A DNA stretch of 18,662 bases from Chloroflexota bacterium (GTDB lineage: Bacteria; Chloroflexota; Dehalococcoidia; DSTF01; JACRBR01), in the NCBI GenBank assembly GCA_025355835.1, contig JANXYW010000100.1, positions 1 to 18,662 on the forward strand. The letters are read 5' to 3'. Numbering within the stretch: position 1 is the stretch's first letter; every line of letters starts with the position of its first letter. Both the position numbers and the translations under genes were made by a program. Below, piece by piece: positions 1 to 5,982 of this stretch. Below the pieces are notes generated by a model, which worked only from the letters and a program-made list of their open reading frames with translations, was not told where the DNA came from and did not search any database.

Positions 1-114
1 GTGCCGTTTCCCGTCGCCGCACAAACGCTGTTGTACTACGACCTGAAAGCGAGGAAGCTAGCCGAGGTCAGTGCTGATCGACTCTCCGCTCCCGAACAGG
101 ACCTACCGGGGTAA
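1..114 (+). CDS. Possible C-terminal end of an unidentified upstream protein (partial)
   Basis: Frame 1 is open from the first base to a TAA at 112-114. It encodes 37 residues beginning VPFPVAAQTLLYYDLKARK. The last part runs out of frame through the purC 5' fragment. The same out-of-frame reading, ending at an equivalent TAA, exists upstream of and inside the intact purC copy, where LKARK is also conserved. An upstream gene may therefore once have overlapped the purC start, or the open frame may be chance in GC-rich DNA. I do not recognise the family. Support is weak because only the tail lies in the window. Confidence 0.25.
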   Translation: MPFPVAAQTLLYYDLKARKLAEVSADRLSAPEQDLPG

Positions 115-222
115 AGTTCGCGACACGTACGACCTCGGCGATCGGATGCTCATCGTGGCGACCGACCGGTTGTCGGCGTTCGACGCCAGCCTGCCTACGG
201 GGATTCCCGACAAGGGCAAGGT
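44..222 (+). repeat. Left copy of a 179-bp purC 5' direct repeat
   Basis: This segment aligns without gaps to 1468-1646. It starts about 21 bases before the purC start position and ends at codon ~52. I counted 15 mismatches by hand (about 92% identity). Within the coding part nearly all differences fall at third codon positions. The two copies flank the lacI gene like the ends of an insertion or a crossover product. Confidence 0.9.
65..222 (+). pseudogene. purC: Truncated 5' fragment of purC (SAICAR synthetase)
   Basis: This stretch encodes the first ~52 residues of SAICAR synthetase, including GKVRDTYDL, ATDRLSAFD and TGIPDKGKV. These match the intact copy at 1489 except for one visible substitution, I to S in FDAxLPTG. 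Homology stops abruptly at 222, and the continuing frame (to 409) is unrelated sequence antisense to the lacI gene. The position equivalent to the ATG start is AGG (65-67), so translation could begin only at a GTG two codons further in. The catalytic and SAICAR-forming parts are absent, so it cannot be a working enzyme. It may be the displaced original 5' end of purC or a remnant of an incoming one. The purC identity is secure; which copy is native is not. Confidence 0.88.
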
Positions 223-228
223 GCGACC

Positions 229-1275
229 TCAACGGCTAAGCTTCGTTCCGCCCACGGCGGGCGCCGCGCGAACTGACATCTGTGGCGTCGATTCCCGCCG
301 TATGAACTCAGTCGGAAGCGTTACTTCCTCCGGCGTCTTGTCGGGATCGTTCATCAGTGCAATCAAGATCCTCATGGCTTCAGCCGCCGCTGCGCGCCTA
401 TGCACCTGAATCGTAGACAATCGCGGGCTCGTGAAGCGCGAGATATCCAGATCATCAAATCCAATTACTGAGACGTCGTCCGGAACTCGAAGTTGAGAGT
501 CTTCGATCTGACGTATTGCACCGATGGCCACCAAGTCATTGAATGCAAGTATGGCCTCCGGAAATTCCGTGAGTTCCAGCAGGCGCTTGCATGCCGTGTA
601 TCCGAAGTCATAGCTGGCCGGCGCGCTTCCACTGATCTCGATAATCAGTCTGTAGTCGAAGCATCCGGCTTTTCTCAACGTCGATTCATACGTAGCTTGG
701 CGAACTCGATTGCTCAGCGAGGACGAGGGCCCTGCAAGGTAAGCGATACGCTTATGGCCCTGAGCTAGAAGCAGATCGAGTGCTTGGCGCTCCCCGTGCG
801 CTTGGTCGAAGTTTACAGTCGAAAGTCCTGGACGAGCTCGCATTGTTGAATTGATCGCGACCATCGGTCGATGAGTTCTCAGCAACGGCGCGAGTTCTAC
901 TTCCAGGATCCTAGGACTCAAAAGGACCACGCCTTCCGCGCGCGCCCTATCAAGATCATCGATCACTGTTTGCTCGTCACGACGTTCACCAGTCGGCTCG
1001 ATGCGAAGCGTATATCCGCTGCGCGCCGCGATATCTTCCATCAGCTGATGGAACTCAGCGTAGAATGGGTGGTTCATCAGTGGCGTGACGACACCAATGA
1101 TCGGGAGGGTTCTCCCCAGTCGATCGTAATTAAGTCGGTCCGCCGCAGCACGCACCTTCCGTGCCGTTGCGTTGCTGACGGTCCGGTCGCCGCGGAGCGC
1201 AAGAGAAGCCGTCTTCGCGGAGACTCCTGCCGCGCGAGCAACTGCGTTGATGGTCGTCCTGCGAGACTCCTGCAT
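229..1275 (-). CDS. LacI-family transcriptional regulator
   Basis: This 348-residue protein has the normal LacI/GalR length and layout. The N-terminal helix-turn-helix is at residues ~8-27 (TINAVARAAGVSAKTASLAL), followed by the hinge segment around LNYDRLGR. The periplasmic-binding-protein-like effector domain runs from ~58 to ~335, with IIGVVTPLMNHPFY, GVVLLSP, HKRIAYLAG, AILAFNDLVAIGAIR and VSVIGFDDLDISRF as typical landmarks. Such proteins bind palindromic operators and are released or activated by a small ligand, often a sugar or nucleotide; the ligand cannot be told from sequence. The ATG at 1273-1275 is preceded by AAGGGTGAG on the coding strand. The gene is divergent from purC, its stop lies 6 bases from the end of the purC fragment, and its GC is lower than its neighbours (63 of 120 at 481-600 versus 39 of 60 at 1981-2040). 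This suggests transfer. No structural target gene is adjacent. Confidence 0.93.
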   Translation of the reverse strand: MQESRRTTINAVARAAGVSAKTASLALRGDRTVSNATARKVRAAADRLNYDRLGRTLPIIGVVTPLMNHPFYAEFHQLMEDIAARSGYTLRIEPTGERRDEQTVIDDLDRARAEGVVLLSPRILEVELAPLLRTHRPMVAINSTMRARPGLSTVNFDQAHGERQALDLLLAQGHKRIAYLAGPSSSLSNRVRQATYESTLRKAGCFDYRLIIEISGSAPASYDFGYTACKRLLELTEFPEAILAFNDLVAIGAIRQIEDSQLRVPDDVSVIGFDDLDISRFTSPRLSTIQVHRRAAAAEAMRILIALMNDPDKTPEEVTLPTEFIRRESTPQMSVRAAPAVGGTKLSR

Positions 1276-1321
1276 GTCTCACCCTTGCTACACTTGCGCA
1301 CGCCCTCATCCGCGCCCCGGC

Positions 1322-1331
1322 ACCGGCCGGT
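1322..1331. promoter_or_regulatory. Candidate operator 1, palindrome ACCGGCCGGT
   Basis: A perfect 10-bp palindrome of form ACCGnnCGGT lies 47 bp upstream of the lacI start, in the lacI-purC divergent region. A second site of the same form is centred exactly 32 bp away. The spacing, about three helical turns, and the shared half-site suggest binding by one dimeric regulator, plausibly the adjacent LacI protein. In GC-rich DNA a single such palindrome could be chance; the pair is the evidence. Confidence 0.4.
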
Positions 1332-1352
1332 TTCCGCCCCGGTGGCATCAAC

Positions 1353-1364
1353 TACCGATCGGTA
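1353..1364. promoter_or_regulatory. Candidate operator 2, palindrome TACCGATCGGTA
   Basis: This perfect 12-bp palindrome contains ACCGATCGGT, the same half-sites as the palindrome at 1322-1331. It lies in the divergent region 78 bp from the lacI start and 124 bp from the purC start. It could serve autoregulation of lacI, control of purC, or both. The assignment to the LacI protein is inference. Confidence 0.45.
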
Positions 1365-1467
1365 CTCCGATCAATACCCGAAGTACAATGTCGTCGTATG
1401 TTCGAGATGTGTATCGTACCGCTATCACAACCCGATTTCCAGAGATTAGGTCGAGGTAGGCCCGTAT

Positions 1468-1646
1468 TGAAAGCGAGAAAGCAATCCGATGTCAGTGCTG
1501 ATCGACTCTCCGCTCCCGAACAGGACATACCGGGGTAAGGTTCGCGACACCTACGATCTGGGCGACCGGATGCTCATCGTGGCGACGGATCGGTTGTCGG
1601 CGTTCGACGCGATCCTGCCAACGGGGATTCCCGACAAGGGCAAGGT
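1468..1646 (+). repeat. Right copy of the 179-bp purC 5' direct repeat
   Basis: This is the functional counterpart of 44-222. It covers the purC leader from about 21 bases upstream of the ATG through codon ~52. Unlike the left copy it keeps the ATG and continues into the full gene. Confidence 0.9.
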
Positions 1647-2373
1647 CCTGAGCCAGATGTCGGCCTGGTGGTTCCAACGCACCAGCCAGGTCGTCCCGAA
1701 CCACTTCATCCGCCTTGCCGACGGCACGCCCGCGGACGAACTGCCGTTTGCGCTGCCGCCGGAGCTGATCGGGCGCACGACGATCGCCCACAAGGCCAAG
1801 CGCATCGACGTCGAGTGCATCGTTCGCGGATTCATGGCGGGATCGGCGTGGGAGGAGTACAAGAAGTACGGCACCGTCAACGGCATCCGCATGGAGAAGG
1901 GCATCACCGAAGGCGAGCAGCTCTTCGAACCGATGTTCACGCCAACGACGAAGGCCGACGAGGGCCACGACGAGCCGATGACGCTGTCCGACCTCATGCA
2001 GGAAGTCGGGCCGGAGACGACGCAGGTGCTGAAGTTGCGCAGCCTGGCGCTGTACAACTTCGCCGCCGCGTACGCCCGCGAGCGCGGCATCATCATCGCC
2101 GACACGAAGTTCGAGTTCGGCTTCTACAACGACGAGGTCATCGTCATCGACGAGATTCTGACGCCGGACTCGAGCCGCTTCTGGGACGTGAACGACTACA
2201 AGACCGGGCGCTCGCAGCCCAGCTTCGACAAGCAGTACGTGCGCGACTGGCTGACGCAGTCCGGCTGGAACAGAGAGCCGCCGGCGCCGGAGCTGCCGGA
2301 AGATGTCGTGCAGGGAACGGCGGAGCGGTACAAGGAGGCGTACCGGCGCCTGACCGGCCAGGAAGTCACGTAG
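1489..2373 (+). CDS. purC: Phosphoribosylaminoimidazole-succinocarboxamide synthase (SAICAR synthetase)
   Basis: The enzyme joins CAIR and aspartate with ATP to give SAICAR in cytosolic de novo purine synthesis. The 294-residue protein belongs to the longer SAICAR synthetase type (about 290-300 residues, against about 237 in E. coli). Recognisable blocks are GKVRDTYDL near residue 15 (nucleotide-binding glycine-rich loop), VATDRLSAFD near 30, ECIVRGFMAGSAWEEY near 108, FTPTTKADEGHDEPM near 150, IIIADTKFEFG near 200 and VIVIDEILTPDSSRFWD near 217. The ATG at 1489 fits the family N-terminus; the upstream purine-rich stretch is only a weak ribosome-binding site. Its first ~158 bp are repeated at 65-222, so this gene may be a mosaic of two lineages. 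A small membrane-protein gene follows after 15 bases, probably in the same transcript. No other pur gene is in the window. Confidence 0.97.
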   Translation: MSVLIDSPLPNRTYRGKVRDTYDLGDRMLIVATDRLSAFDAILPTGIPDKGKVLSQMSAWWFQRTSQVVPNHFIRLADGTPADELPFALPPELIGRTTIAHKAKRIDVECIVRGFMAGSAWEEYKKYGTVNGIRMEKGITEGEQLFEPMFTPTTKADEGHDEPMTLSDLMQEVGPETTQVLKLRSLALYNFAAAYARERGIIIADTKFEFGFYNDEVIVIDEILTPDSSRFWDVNDYKTGRSQPSFDKQYVRDWLTQSGWNREPPAPELPEDVVQGTAERYKEAYRRLTGQEVT

Positions 2374-2388
2374 ACGCGGGGAGAATCG

Positions 2389-2667
2389 ATGCTCAGGAAG
2401 GCGCGTACCGCACTCAACTCGGAGCGAGGCCACGTCGGCCCTACGACGGCATCTCTCGTCGCGATCGCGGCGACCATCGTGACGGCGATCGGCATCGAGG
2501 CGGATTCCCACGTCGTCGAGATCGTCGGCGTCGGGCTGTTCGGCCTGTGTCTCGTGGCGGCGTTCCAAATCCCGCACTGGTGGCTGCGCAAGATCTACCG
2601 CCGCATAGACCGCATCACTGATGAGAGCGACCCGGATCGCCACGAAGAATTCCGTTTCGAGCTGTAG
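2389..2667 (+). CDS. Small hypothetical two-helix membrane protein
   Basis: The 92-residue protein has a basic, soluble N-terminus followed by two hydrophobic stretches at about residues 20-38 and 43-60. A charged cytoplasm-like tail (WWLRKIYRRIDRITDESDPD) ends the protein. The ATG at 2389 is preceded by GGGGAGAA at good spacing. It starts 15 bases after the purC stop, so co-transcription with purC is likely. I do not recognise a named family. The protein at 3351-3599 has the same plan: short polar start, two helices, and a tail with a Y-R/D-R-I/L-x-x-I pattern. The two may be paralogues. Confidence 0.75.
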   Translation: MLRKARTALNSERGHVGPTTASLVAIAATIVTAIGIEADSHVVEIVGVGLFGLCLVAAFQIPHWWLRKIYRRIDRITDESDPDRHEEFRFEL

Positions 2668-2704
2668 CCTTGGCAGGCAGTTACATGGCATTTGGGAGCG
2701 GGAC

Positions 2705-3343
2705 TTGGAGATCATCCCCGCGCGAGTCGAGCATGCGTCTTTCATCGCCTGGTCAAGGCTCACCGCCGATCGGGCGCACCGTCCTCGCGGGATCTTCGAA
2801 TTTTACATCGACGGTACAGAAGCCGAGACGCTTGCCTTCCTGGAGGCAGCGTCGGGGTCGGAGATGCCCTCGCCTGGGCAGTATCGTAATTTCTTCATCA
2901 TCGAAGAGGGCGGTACACTGTTGGCCGCGCTTTGCGGGTTCTTCCCGCGGGACTATGATCCAGCACGCACTGCGGCTCACATCTCAGAGGTGAGCCAGCG
3001 GCTTGGAAGAACGCCAGCGCAGCACACCGCCGGTCGGAAGGCGATCGATGTCTGGGACTTGGTCCACCTCGACGCGCACGACGATACGTGGATCATTGCG
3101 TGGGTTGCCACCGGCCCCGAGTATCGGCGTCGCGGATTGTGCGACTCGCTTCTAACGAAGATCATGGCAGTGGGGCGCGCCCGCGGAGCGACGGTCGCCG
3201 ATGTAGGCGTGTACATCGGCAACGACGCGGCGCAGCGGGCCTACGAGAAGGCCGGCTTCGCAGTCGTACTGGAAAAGCGACACCCAGATTTCGAGAGGGT
3301 ATTCGGCGCGCCGGGCGTACGGCTATTGCGACGTTCGCTGTAA
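2705..3343 (+). CDS. GNAT-family N-acetyltransferase
   Basis: GNAT enzymes move an acetyl group from acetyl-CoA to an amine. The C-terminal half shows the fold's hallmarks: the beta-4 strand TWIIAWVATGPEYRRRG, with RRRGLCDSLL as the acetyl-CoA pyrophosphate loop (motif A, R/Q-x-x-G-x-G/A type), then VGVYIGNDAAQRAYEKAGFAV, the typical N-xx-A-xx-x-YEKxGF motif B. The N-terminal half (EIIPARVEHASFIAWSRL and IIEEGGTLLAALCGF) fits motifs C/D. The substrate is unknown. I prefer the TTG start at 2705, which follows GGGAGCGGG and gives a normal GNAT N-terminus of 212 residues. The alternative ATG at 2621 would overlap the preceding gene by 47 bp and add 28 residues of poor-looking sequence. It converges on the gene at 3351-3599 with a 7-base gap. 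Confidence 0.85.
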   Translation: MEIIPARVEHASFIAWSRLTADRAHRPRGIFEFYIDGTEAETLAFLEAASGSEMPSPGQYRNFFIIEEGGTLLAALCGFFPRDYDPARTAAHISEVSQRLGRTPAQHTAGRKAIDVWDLVHLDAHDDTWIIAWVATGPEYRRRGLCDSLLTKIMAVGRARGATVADVGVYIGNDAAQRAYEKAGFAVVLEKRHPDFERVFGAPGVRLLRRSL

Positions 3344-3350
3344 CGCCGCG

Positions 3351-3599
3351 CTACTTCTTCTCGATCTTCTCCAGCCGATCGTAGATGTCGTAGTCGATCT
3401 TCATGTGCTCTAGCACCGACAGCGCGATGATTCCCACGCCAAGCACGACGCCTCCGACAATCGACAACCAGCCCATATCGCTAGCTGCGCCGATGCCGAG
3501 CGCGATCGCGCCGGCGAGGGCCACTACCATCCCTGGCGGCGTCTGTGCGTGGCCTTCTTCGCCCCTGCGTACGTTGGGCCGGCGTACTGACTGCGTCAT
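3351..3599 (-). CDS. Small hypothetical two-helix membrane protein
   Basis: The 82-residue protein has a basic N-terminal ~22 residues (VRRPNVRRGEEG) and two hydrophobic segments at about 24-41 and 44-62 (MVVALAGAIALGIGAAS and WLSIVGGVVLGVGIIALS). A charged tail DYDIYDRLEKIEKK ends it. It is reminiscent of small SHOCT- or superinfection-immunity-like two-helix proteins, but no family can be named. The ATG at 3597-3599 lacks a clear ribosome-binding site; an internal ATG at the first helix is possible. The plan resembles the product of 2389-2667. The direct repeat at 3678-3703 lies upstream of the start. Confidence 0.65.
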   Translation of the reverse strand: MTQSVRRPNVRRGEEGHAQTPPGMVVALAGAIALGIGAASDMGWLSIVGGVVLGVGIIALSVLEHMKIDYDIYDRLEKIEKK

Positions 3600-3677
3600 T
3601 GACTTGGCATTTTCACAAAATGCATCGACTTCGACGCCGATCCTATCACAGCGACGAACGATTCGGCGTGGATCGAC

Positions 3678-3703
3678 ATGTCAACATCCCAAGATGTCAA
3701 CAT
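3678..3703. repeat. Tandem 10-bp direct repeat ATGTCAACAT, 16-bp pitch
   Basis: ATGTCAACAT occurs at 3678-3687 and again at 3694-3703. Read on the reverse strand each copy contains TTGACA, matching the sigma-70 -35 consensus, but I see no well-spaced -10 box. The pair sits about 80 bp upstream of the reverse-strand small membrane protein gene (3351-3599). It could be a binding site for a tandem-binding regulator. Confidence 0.5.
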
Positions 3704-3740
3704 AAGCCAGCAACGGTTCTAGAGATGGACAGCACAACAA

Positions 3741-3765
3741 GACGGCCCGCGTGATGCGGGTCGTC
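3741..3765 (-). terminator. Stem-loop terminator downstream of clpX
   Basis: GACGGCCCGC (3741-3750) pairs with GCGGGTCGTC (3756-3765). The 10-bp stem has one G-T wobble and a 5-base loop. On the reverse strand the stem is followed by TTGTTGTGCT, a modestly U-rich run. It lies 32 bases past the clpX stop, so it probably ends the clpX transcript. Confidence 0.7.
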
Positions 3766-3797
3766 TGAGTTTCGTATGTGGGTCTGCGACAAGGCGC

Positions 3798-5114
3798 CTA
3801 CGCCGAGACGTCCTTGACTTCGTCGATCTCGTCGACGGCTTCCTCCTCGTCGGCGCTGGCGCCGCTTCGCGTGAGAAGCAGTGGGCGCTTGCGGCTGCGG
3901 ATTGTCTCGCCGCTGACGATGCACTTCTTGATGTCGGTACGCGACGGGATGTCGTACATCACTTCCATCAGCGTGTCTTCGAGCACGGTGCGCAGGCCGC
4001 GGGCGCCCGTCTTGTGGCGAATCGCTTCCTCGGCGCAGGCGCTGAGACCGTCGTCCGTGAACTGCAGCTCGACGCTGTCCAGGCCGAAGAAGCGCTGGAA
4101 CTGACGCACAAGGGCGTTCTTGGGCTCGGTGAGGATGCGCACGAGCGCGTCGACATCGAGCGACTCAAGTGCAACGACCATGGGCAAGCGGCCGACGAAT
4201 TCGGGGATGAGGCCGTACTGGAGCAGGTCGTCGTGAGTGACATGCTTCATCAGCTCGTCGGTCTTCTTCTGAGAGTCCATCACCTTGTACTCGGAGCCAA
4301 AGCCGAGCGAGCGCTTGTCTTTCCCGAGGCGCCGCTCCGTGACCTTGTCCAGTCCTTCGAAGGCGCCACCGCAGATGAACAGAATGTTCGCCGTGTTGAT
4401 CTGGATGAAGTCCTGGTGCGGGTGCTTGCGTCCGCCCTGCGGCGGCACGTTCGCTGTCGTACCCTCGATGATCTTGAGGAGGGCTTGCTGCACGCCTTCG
4501 CCCGAGACATCGCGCGTGATCGACGGGTTGTCGGACTTGCGCGAGATCTTGTCGATTTCGTCGATGTAGACGATGCCGCGCTCGGCGCGCTGTACATCGA
4601 AGTCGGCGGCCTGGATGAGGTGCAGCAGGATGTTCTCGACATCCTCGCCGACGTAACCCGCTTCGGTTAGCGCCGTCGCATCGGCGATCGTGAACGGCAC
4701 ATCGAGGATCTTCGCCAGCGTTCGCGCAAGCAGCGTCTTGCCGGAACCCGTGGGCCCGAGCAACAGGATGTTGCTCTTCTCCAGCTCGACATCGCTGCCT
4801 TGCGTGCCGGCGGAGATGCGCTTGTAGTGGTTATAGACGGCGACTGAGAGAACCTTCTTCGCCTGCACCTGGCCGACGACATACTCGCTCAGATGATCGA
4901 AGATCTCTTTCGGCGGCGGCGTCCGCTGTCCGGCGCCGACTTTTGTCTTCGCCGGCCCCGCAGCTTCCTCGTCGATGATCTCGCGACACAACTCGACGCA
5001 CTCGTCGCAGATGTAGACCGCGCCGGGTCCCGCGATCAGACGCTTGACCTGATCCTGGTTCTTGCCGCAGAAGGAGCAGTGGTACTGAACGCGCGTCTGC
5101 CGACCGTTGGCCAT
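3798..5114 (-). CDS. clpX: ATP-dependent Clp protease ATP-binding subunit ClpX
   Basis: ClpX is a hexameric AAA+ unfoldase that feeds proteins into ClpP in the cytosol. The 438-residue protein has the full architecture. A four-cysteine zinc-binding domain (C13, C16, C36, C39) handles adaptors and substrates. The AAA+ core has the Walker A GPTGSGKT at 120-127, the pore loop GYVG at 153-156, Walker B IVYIDEID at 181-188, and the RKH loop GGRKHPH. LGF in SLGFGSEY sits where the ClpP-contacting IGF tripeptide is in E. coli; the first residue is a conservative change. GLIPEFVGRLP and ARGLR (sensor 2) follow. The C-terminal tail is acidic (DEEEAVDEIDEVKD). The ATG at 5114 follows GGGGGACAGGA. The gene is separated from clpP by 226 bp and has its own promoter, leader dyad and terminator. 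Confidence 0.98.
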   Translation of the reverse strand: MANGRQTRVQYHCSFCGKNQDQVKRLIAGPGAVYICDECVELCREIIDEEAAGPAKTKVGAGQRTPPPKEIFDHLSEYVVGQVQAKKVLSVAVYNHYKRISAGTQGSDVELEKSNILLLGPTGSGKTLLARTLAKILDVPFTIADATALTEAGYVGEDVENILLHLIQAADFDVQRAERGIVYIDEIDKISRKSDNPSITRDVSGEGVQQALLKIIEGTTANVPPQGGRKHPHQDFIQINTANILFICGGAFEGLDKVTERRLGKDKRSLGFGSEYKVMDSQKKTDELMKHVTHDDLLQYGLIPEFVGRLPMVVALESLDVDALVRILTEPKNALVRQFQRFFGLDSVELQFTDDGLSACAEEAIRHKTGARGLRTVLEDTLMEVMYDIPSRTDIKKCIVSGETIRSRKRPLLLTRSGASADEEEAVDEIDEVKDVSA

Positions 5115-5139
5115 GCTGTCCTGTCCCCCTAGCGACTGT

Positions 5140-5163
5140 GCGTCCCTGCCGCGGCGGGGACGC
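5140..5163. promoter_or_regulatory. 24-bp near-perfect dyad in the clpX leader
   Basis: Arms GCGTCCC (5140-5146) and GGGACGC (5157-5163) flank GCCGCGGC, itself a palindrome, with a single mismatched pair. It lies between the predicted clpX transcription start (~5171) and the start codon. It could be a DNA operator just downstream of the start site, or an RNA hairpin in the 5' untranslated region. It does not match CIRCE. Confidence 0.6.
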
Positions 5164-5177
5164 TTCCGGTGCTGCCG

Positions 5178-5206
5178 ATTCTACGCTGTCTGGGCCGATT
5201 TGTCAG
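5178..5206 (-). promoter_or_regulatory. Sigma-70-type promoter for clpX
   Basis: On the reverse strand a CTGACA -35 box (5201-5206) and a TAGAAT -10 box (5178-5183) are separated by exactly 17 bases. Each has one mismatch to consensus. The predicted start near 5171 gives a leader of about 57 bases ahead of clpX. Confidence 0.7.
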
Positions 5207-5340
5207 CTTGACGGCGTGAATCGTCTCTGCGCGGACGTTCTCTACGTTTGTCGGGAGTCTACCTAGCCGTCTGAAGGGTTCAAACGACGGGCCGTCCCTG
5301 ATATAACGTTCCCTTACGGGTGCTCGGCAAGAATCGCGCT

Positions 5341-5925
5341 CTATCCCTCTCGCTTGGTCAGGATCTCGTCAATCATGCCGTAGGCCTTGGCCTGCTCAGG
5401 GTTCATGTAAAAGTCGCGGTCGAAGTCCTTCCGGATCCGGTCGTCGTCCTGTCCGGTGTGCTTGACCAGAATACCACGGATGATGTCGTTCTCTCGCAGG
5501 ATCTCTCGCGCCTGAATCTCGATGTCGGCGGCCTGGCCGCGCGCGCCACCGAGCGCCTGGTGCATGTGGATCGTCGAGTTCGGCATGCAGTAGCGTTTGC
5601 CGGGTGCGCCCGCGCACATCAGAACCGTACCCATGCTGGCGGTCATGCCGACGGCGTAGGTCGCGATGTCGGGCCGCACGAGCTGCATCGTGTCGTAGAT
5701 CGCGAGGCCGGCCGTGATCTGGCCACCCGGTGAGTGGATGTAGAGGTTGATGTCCTTCTCGGGATCCTCGCGCTCCAGGTAGAGCAGCTGGGCGATGATC
5801 AAATTGGCGATCTGGTCATCGATGCCGGTACCGAGAAAGATGATGCGCTCGCGCAGCAGCAGCGAGTAGATGTCGAACGCGCGCTCGCCGCGGGCACTGG
5901 TTTCGATGACTGACGGGATGATCAT
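5341..5925 (-). CDS. clpP: ATP-dependent Clp protease proteolytic subunit ClpP
   Basis: ClpP forms the two-ring, 14-subunit serine protease chamber that degrades proteins delivered by ClpX. From the chosen start the protein has 194 residues, the standard length. The catalytic triad is visible as S97 in GMTASMG, H122 in IHMHQ and D171 in DRDF. The HSPGG motif (oxyanion region) is near residue 65. The start MIIPSVIETSARGERAFDIYS matches the mature ClpP N-terminus and is preceded by GAGAGGA. The frame stays open to an upstream ATG at 5970, which would add MKPQSESDGYREDTR, possibly a short propeptide but without a good ribosome-binding site. The gene follows tig by 57 bases and is probably co-transcribed with it. 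Confidence 0.97.
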   Translation of the reverse strand: MIIPSVIETSARGERAFDIYSLLLRERIIFLGTGIDDQIANLIIAQLLYLEREDPEKDINLYIHSPGGQITAGLAIYDTMQLVRPDIATYAVGMTASMGTVLMCAGAPGKRYCMPNSTIHMHQALGGARGQAADIEIQAREILRENDIIRGILVKHTGQDDDRIRKDFDRDFYMNPEQAKAYGMIDEILTKREG

Positions 5926-5982
5926 GCGGGTGTCCTCTCGATATCCATCTGATTCGCTCTGCGGCTTCAAGCGGCGTTGCCC

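Noticed and set aside
493..768. Plus-strand open frames inside the lacI gene (493-768, 871-1449)
   Set aside because: They are antisense to a well-conserved LacI-family protein and show no recognisable motif.
1492..2763. Long reverse-strand open frame (423 codons) opposite purC
   Set aside because: It mirrors purC codons in antisense, is full of Arg/Asp/Val runs typical of GC-rich shadows, and matches no protein pattern; purC on the plus strand is unambiguous.
5281..5340. Terminator hairpin after clpP
   Set aside because: The GACGG/CCGTC symmetry has a one-base loop and cannot fold as a hairpin, and no U-run follows.
5926..5970. Upstream ATG for clpP
   Set aside because: The internal ATG at 5925 has a better ribosome-binding site and yields catalytic residues S97, H122, D171 and a normal length. 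A short propeptide cannot be fully excluded.
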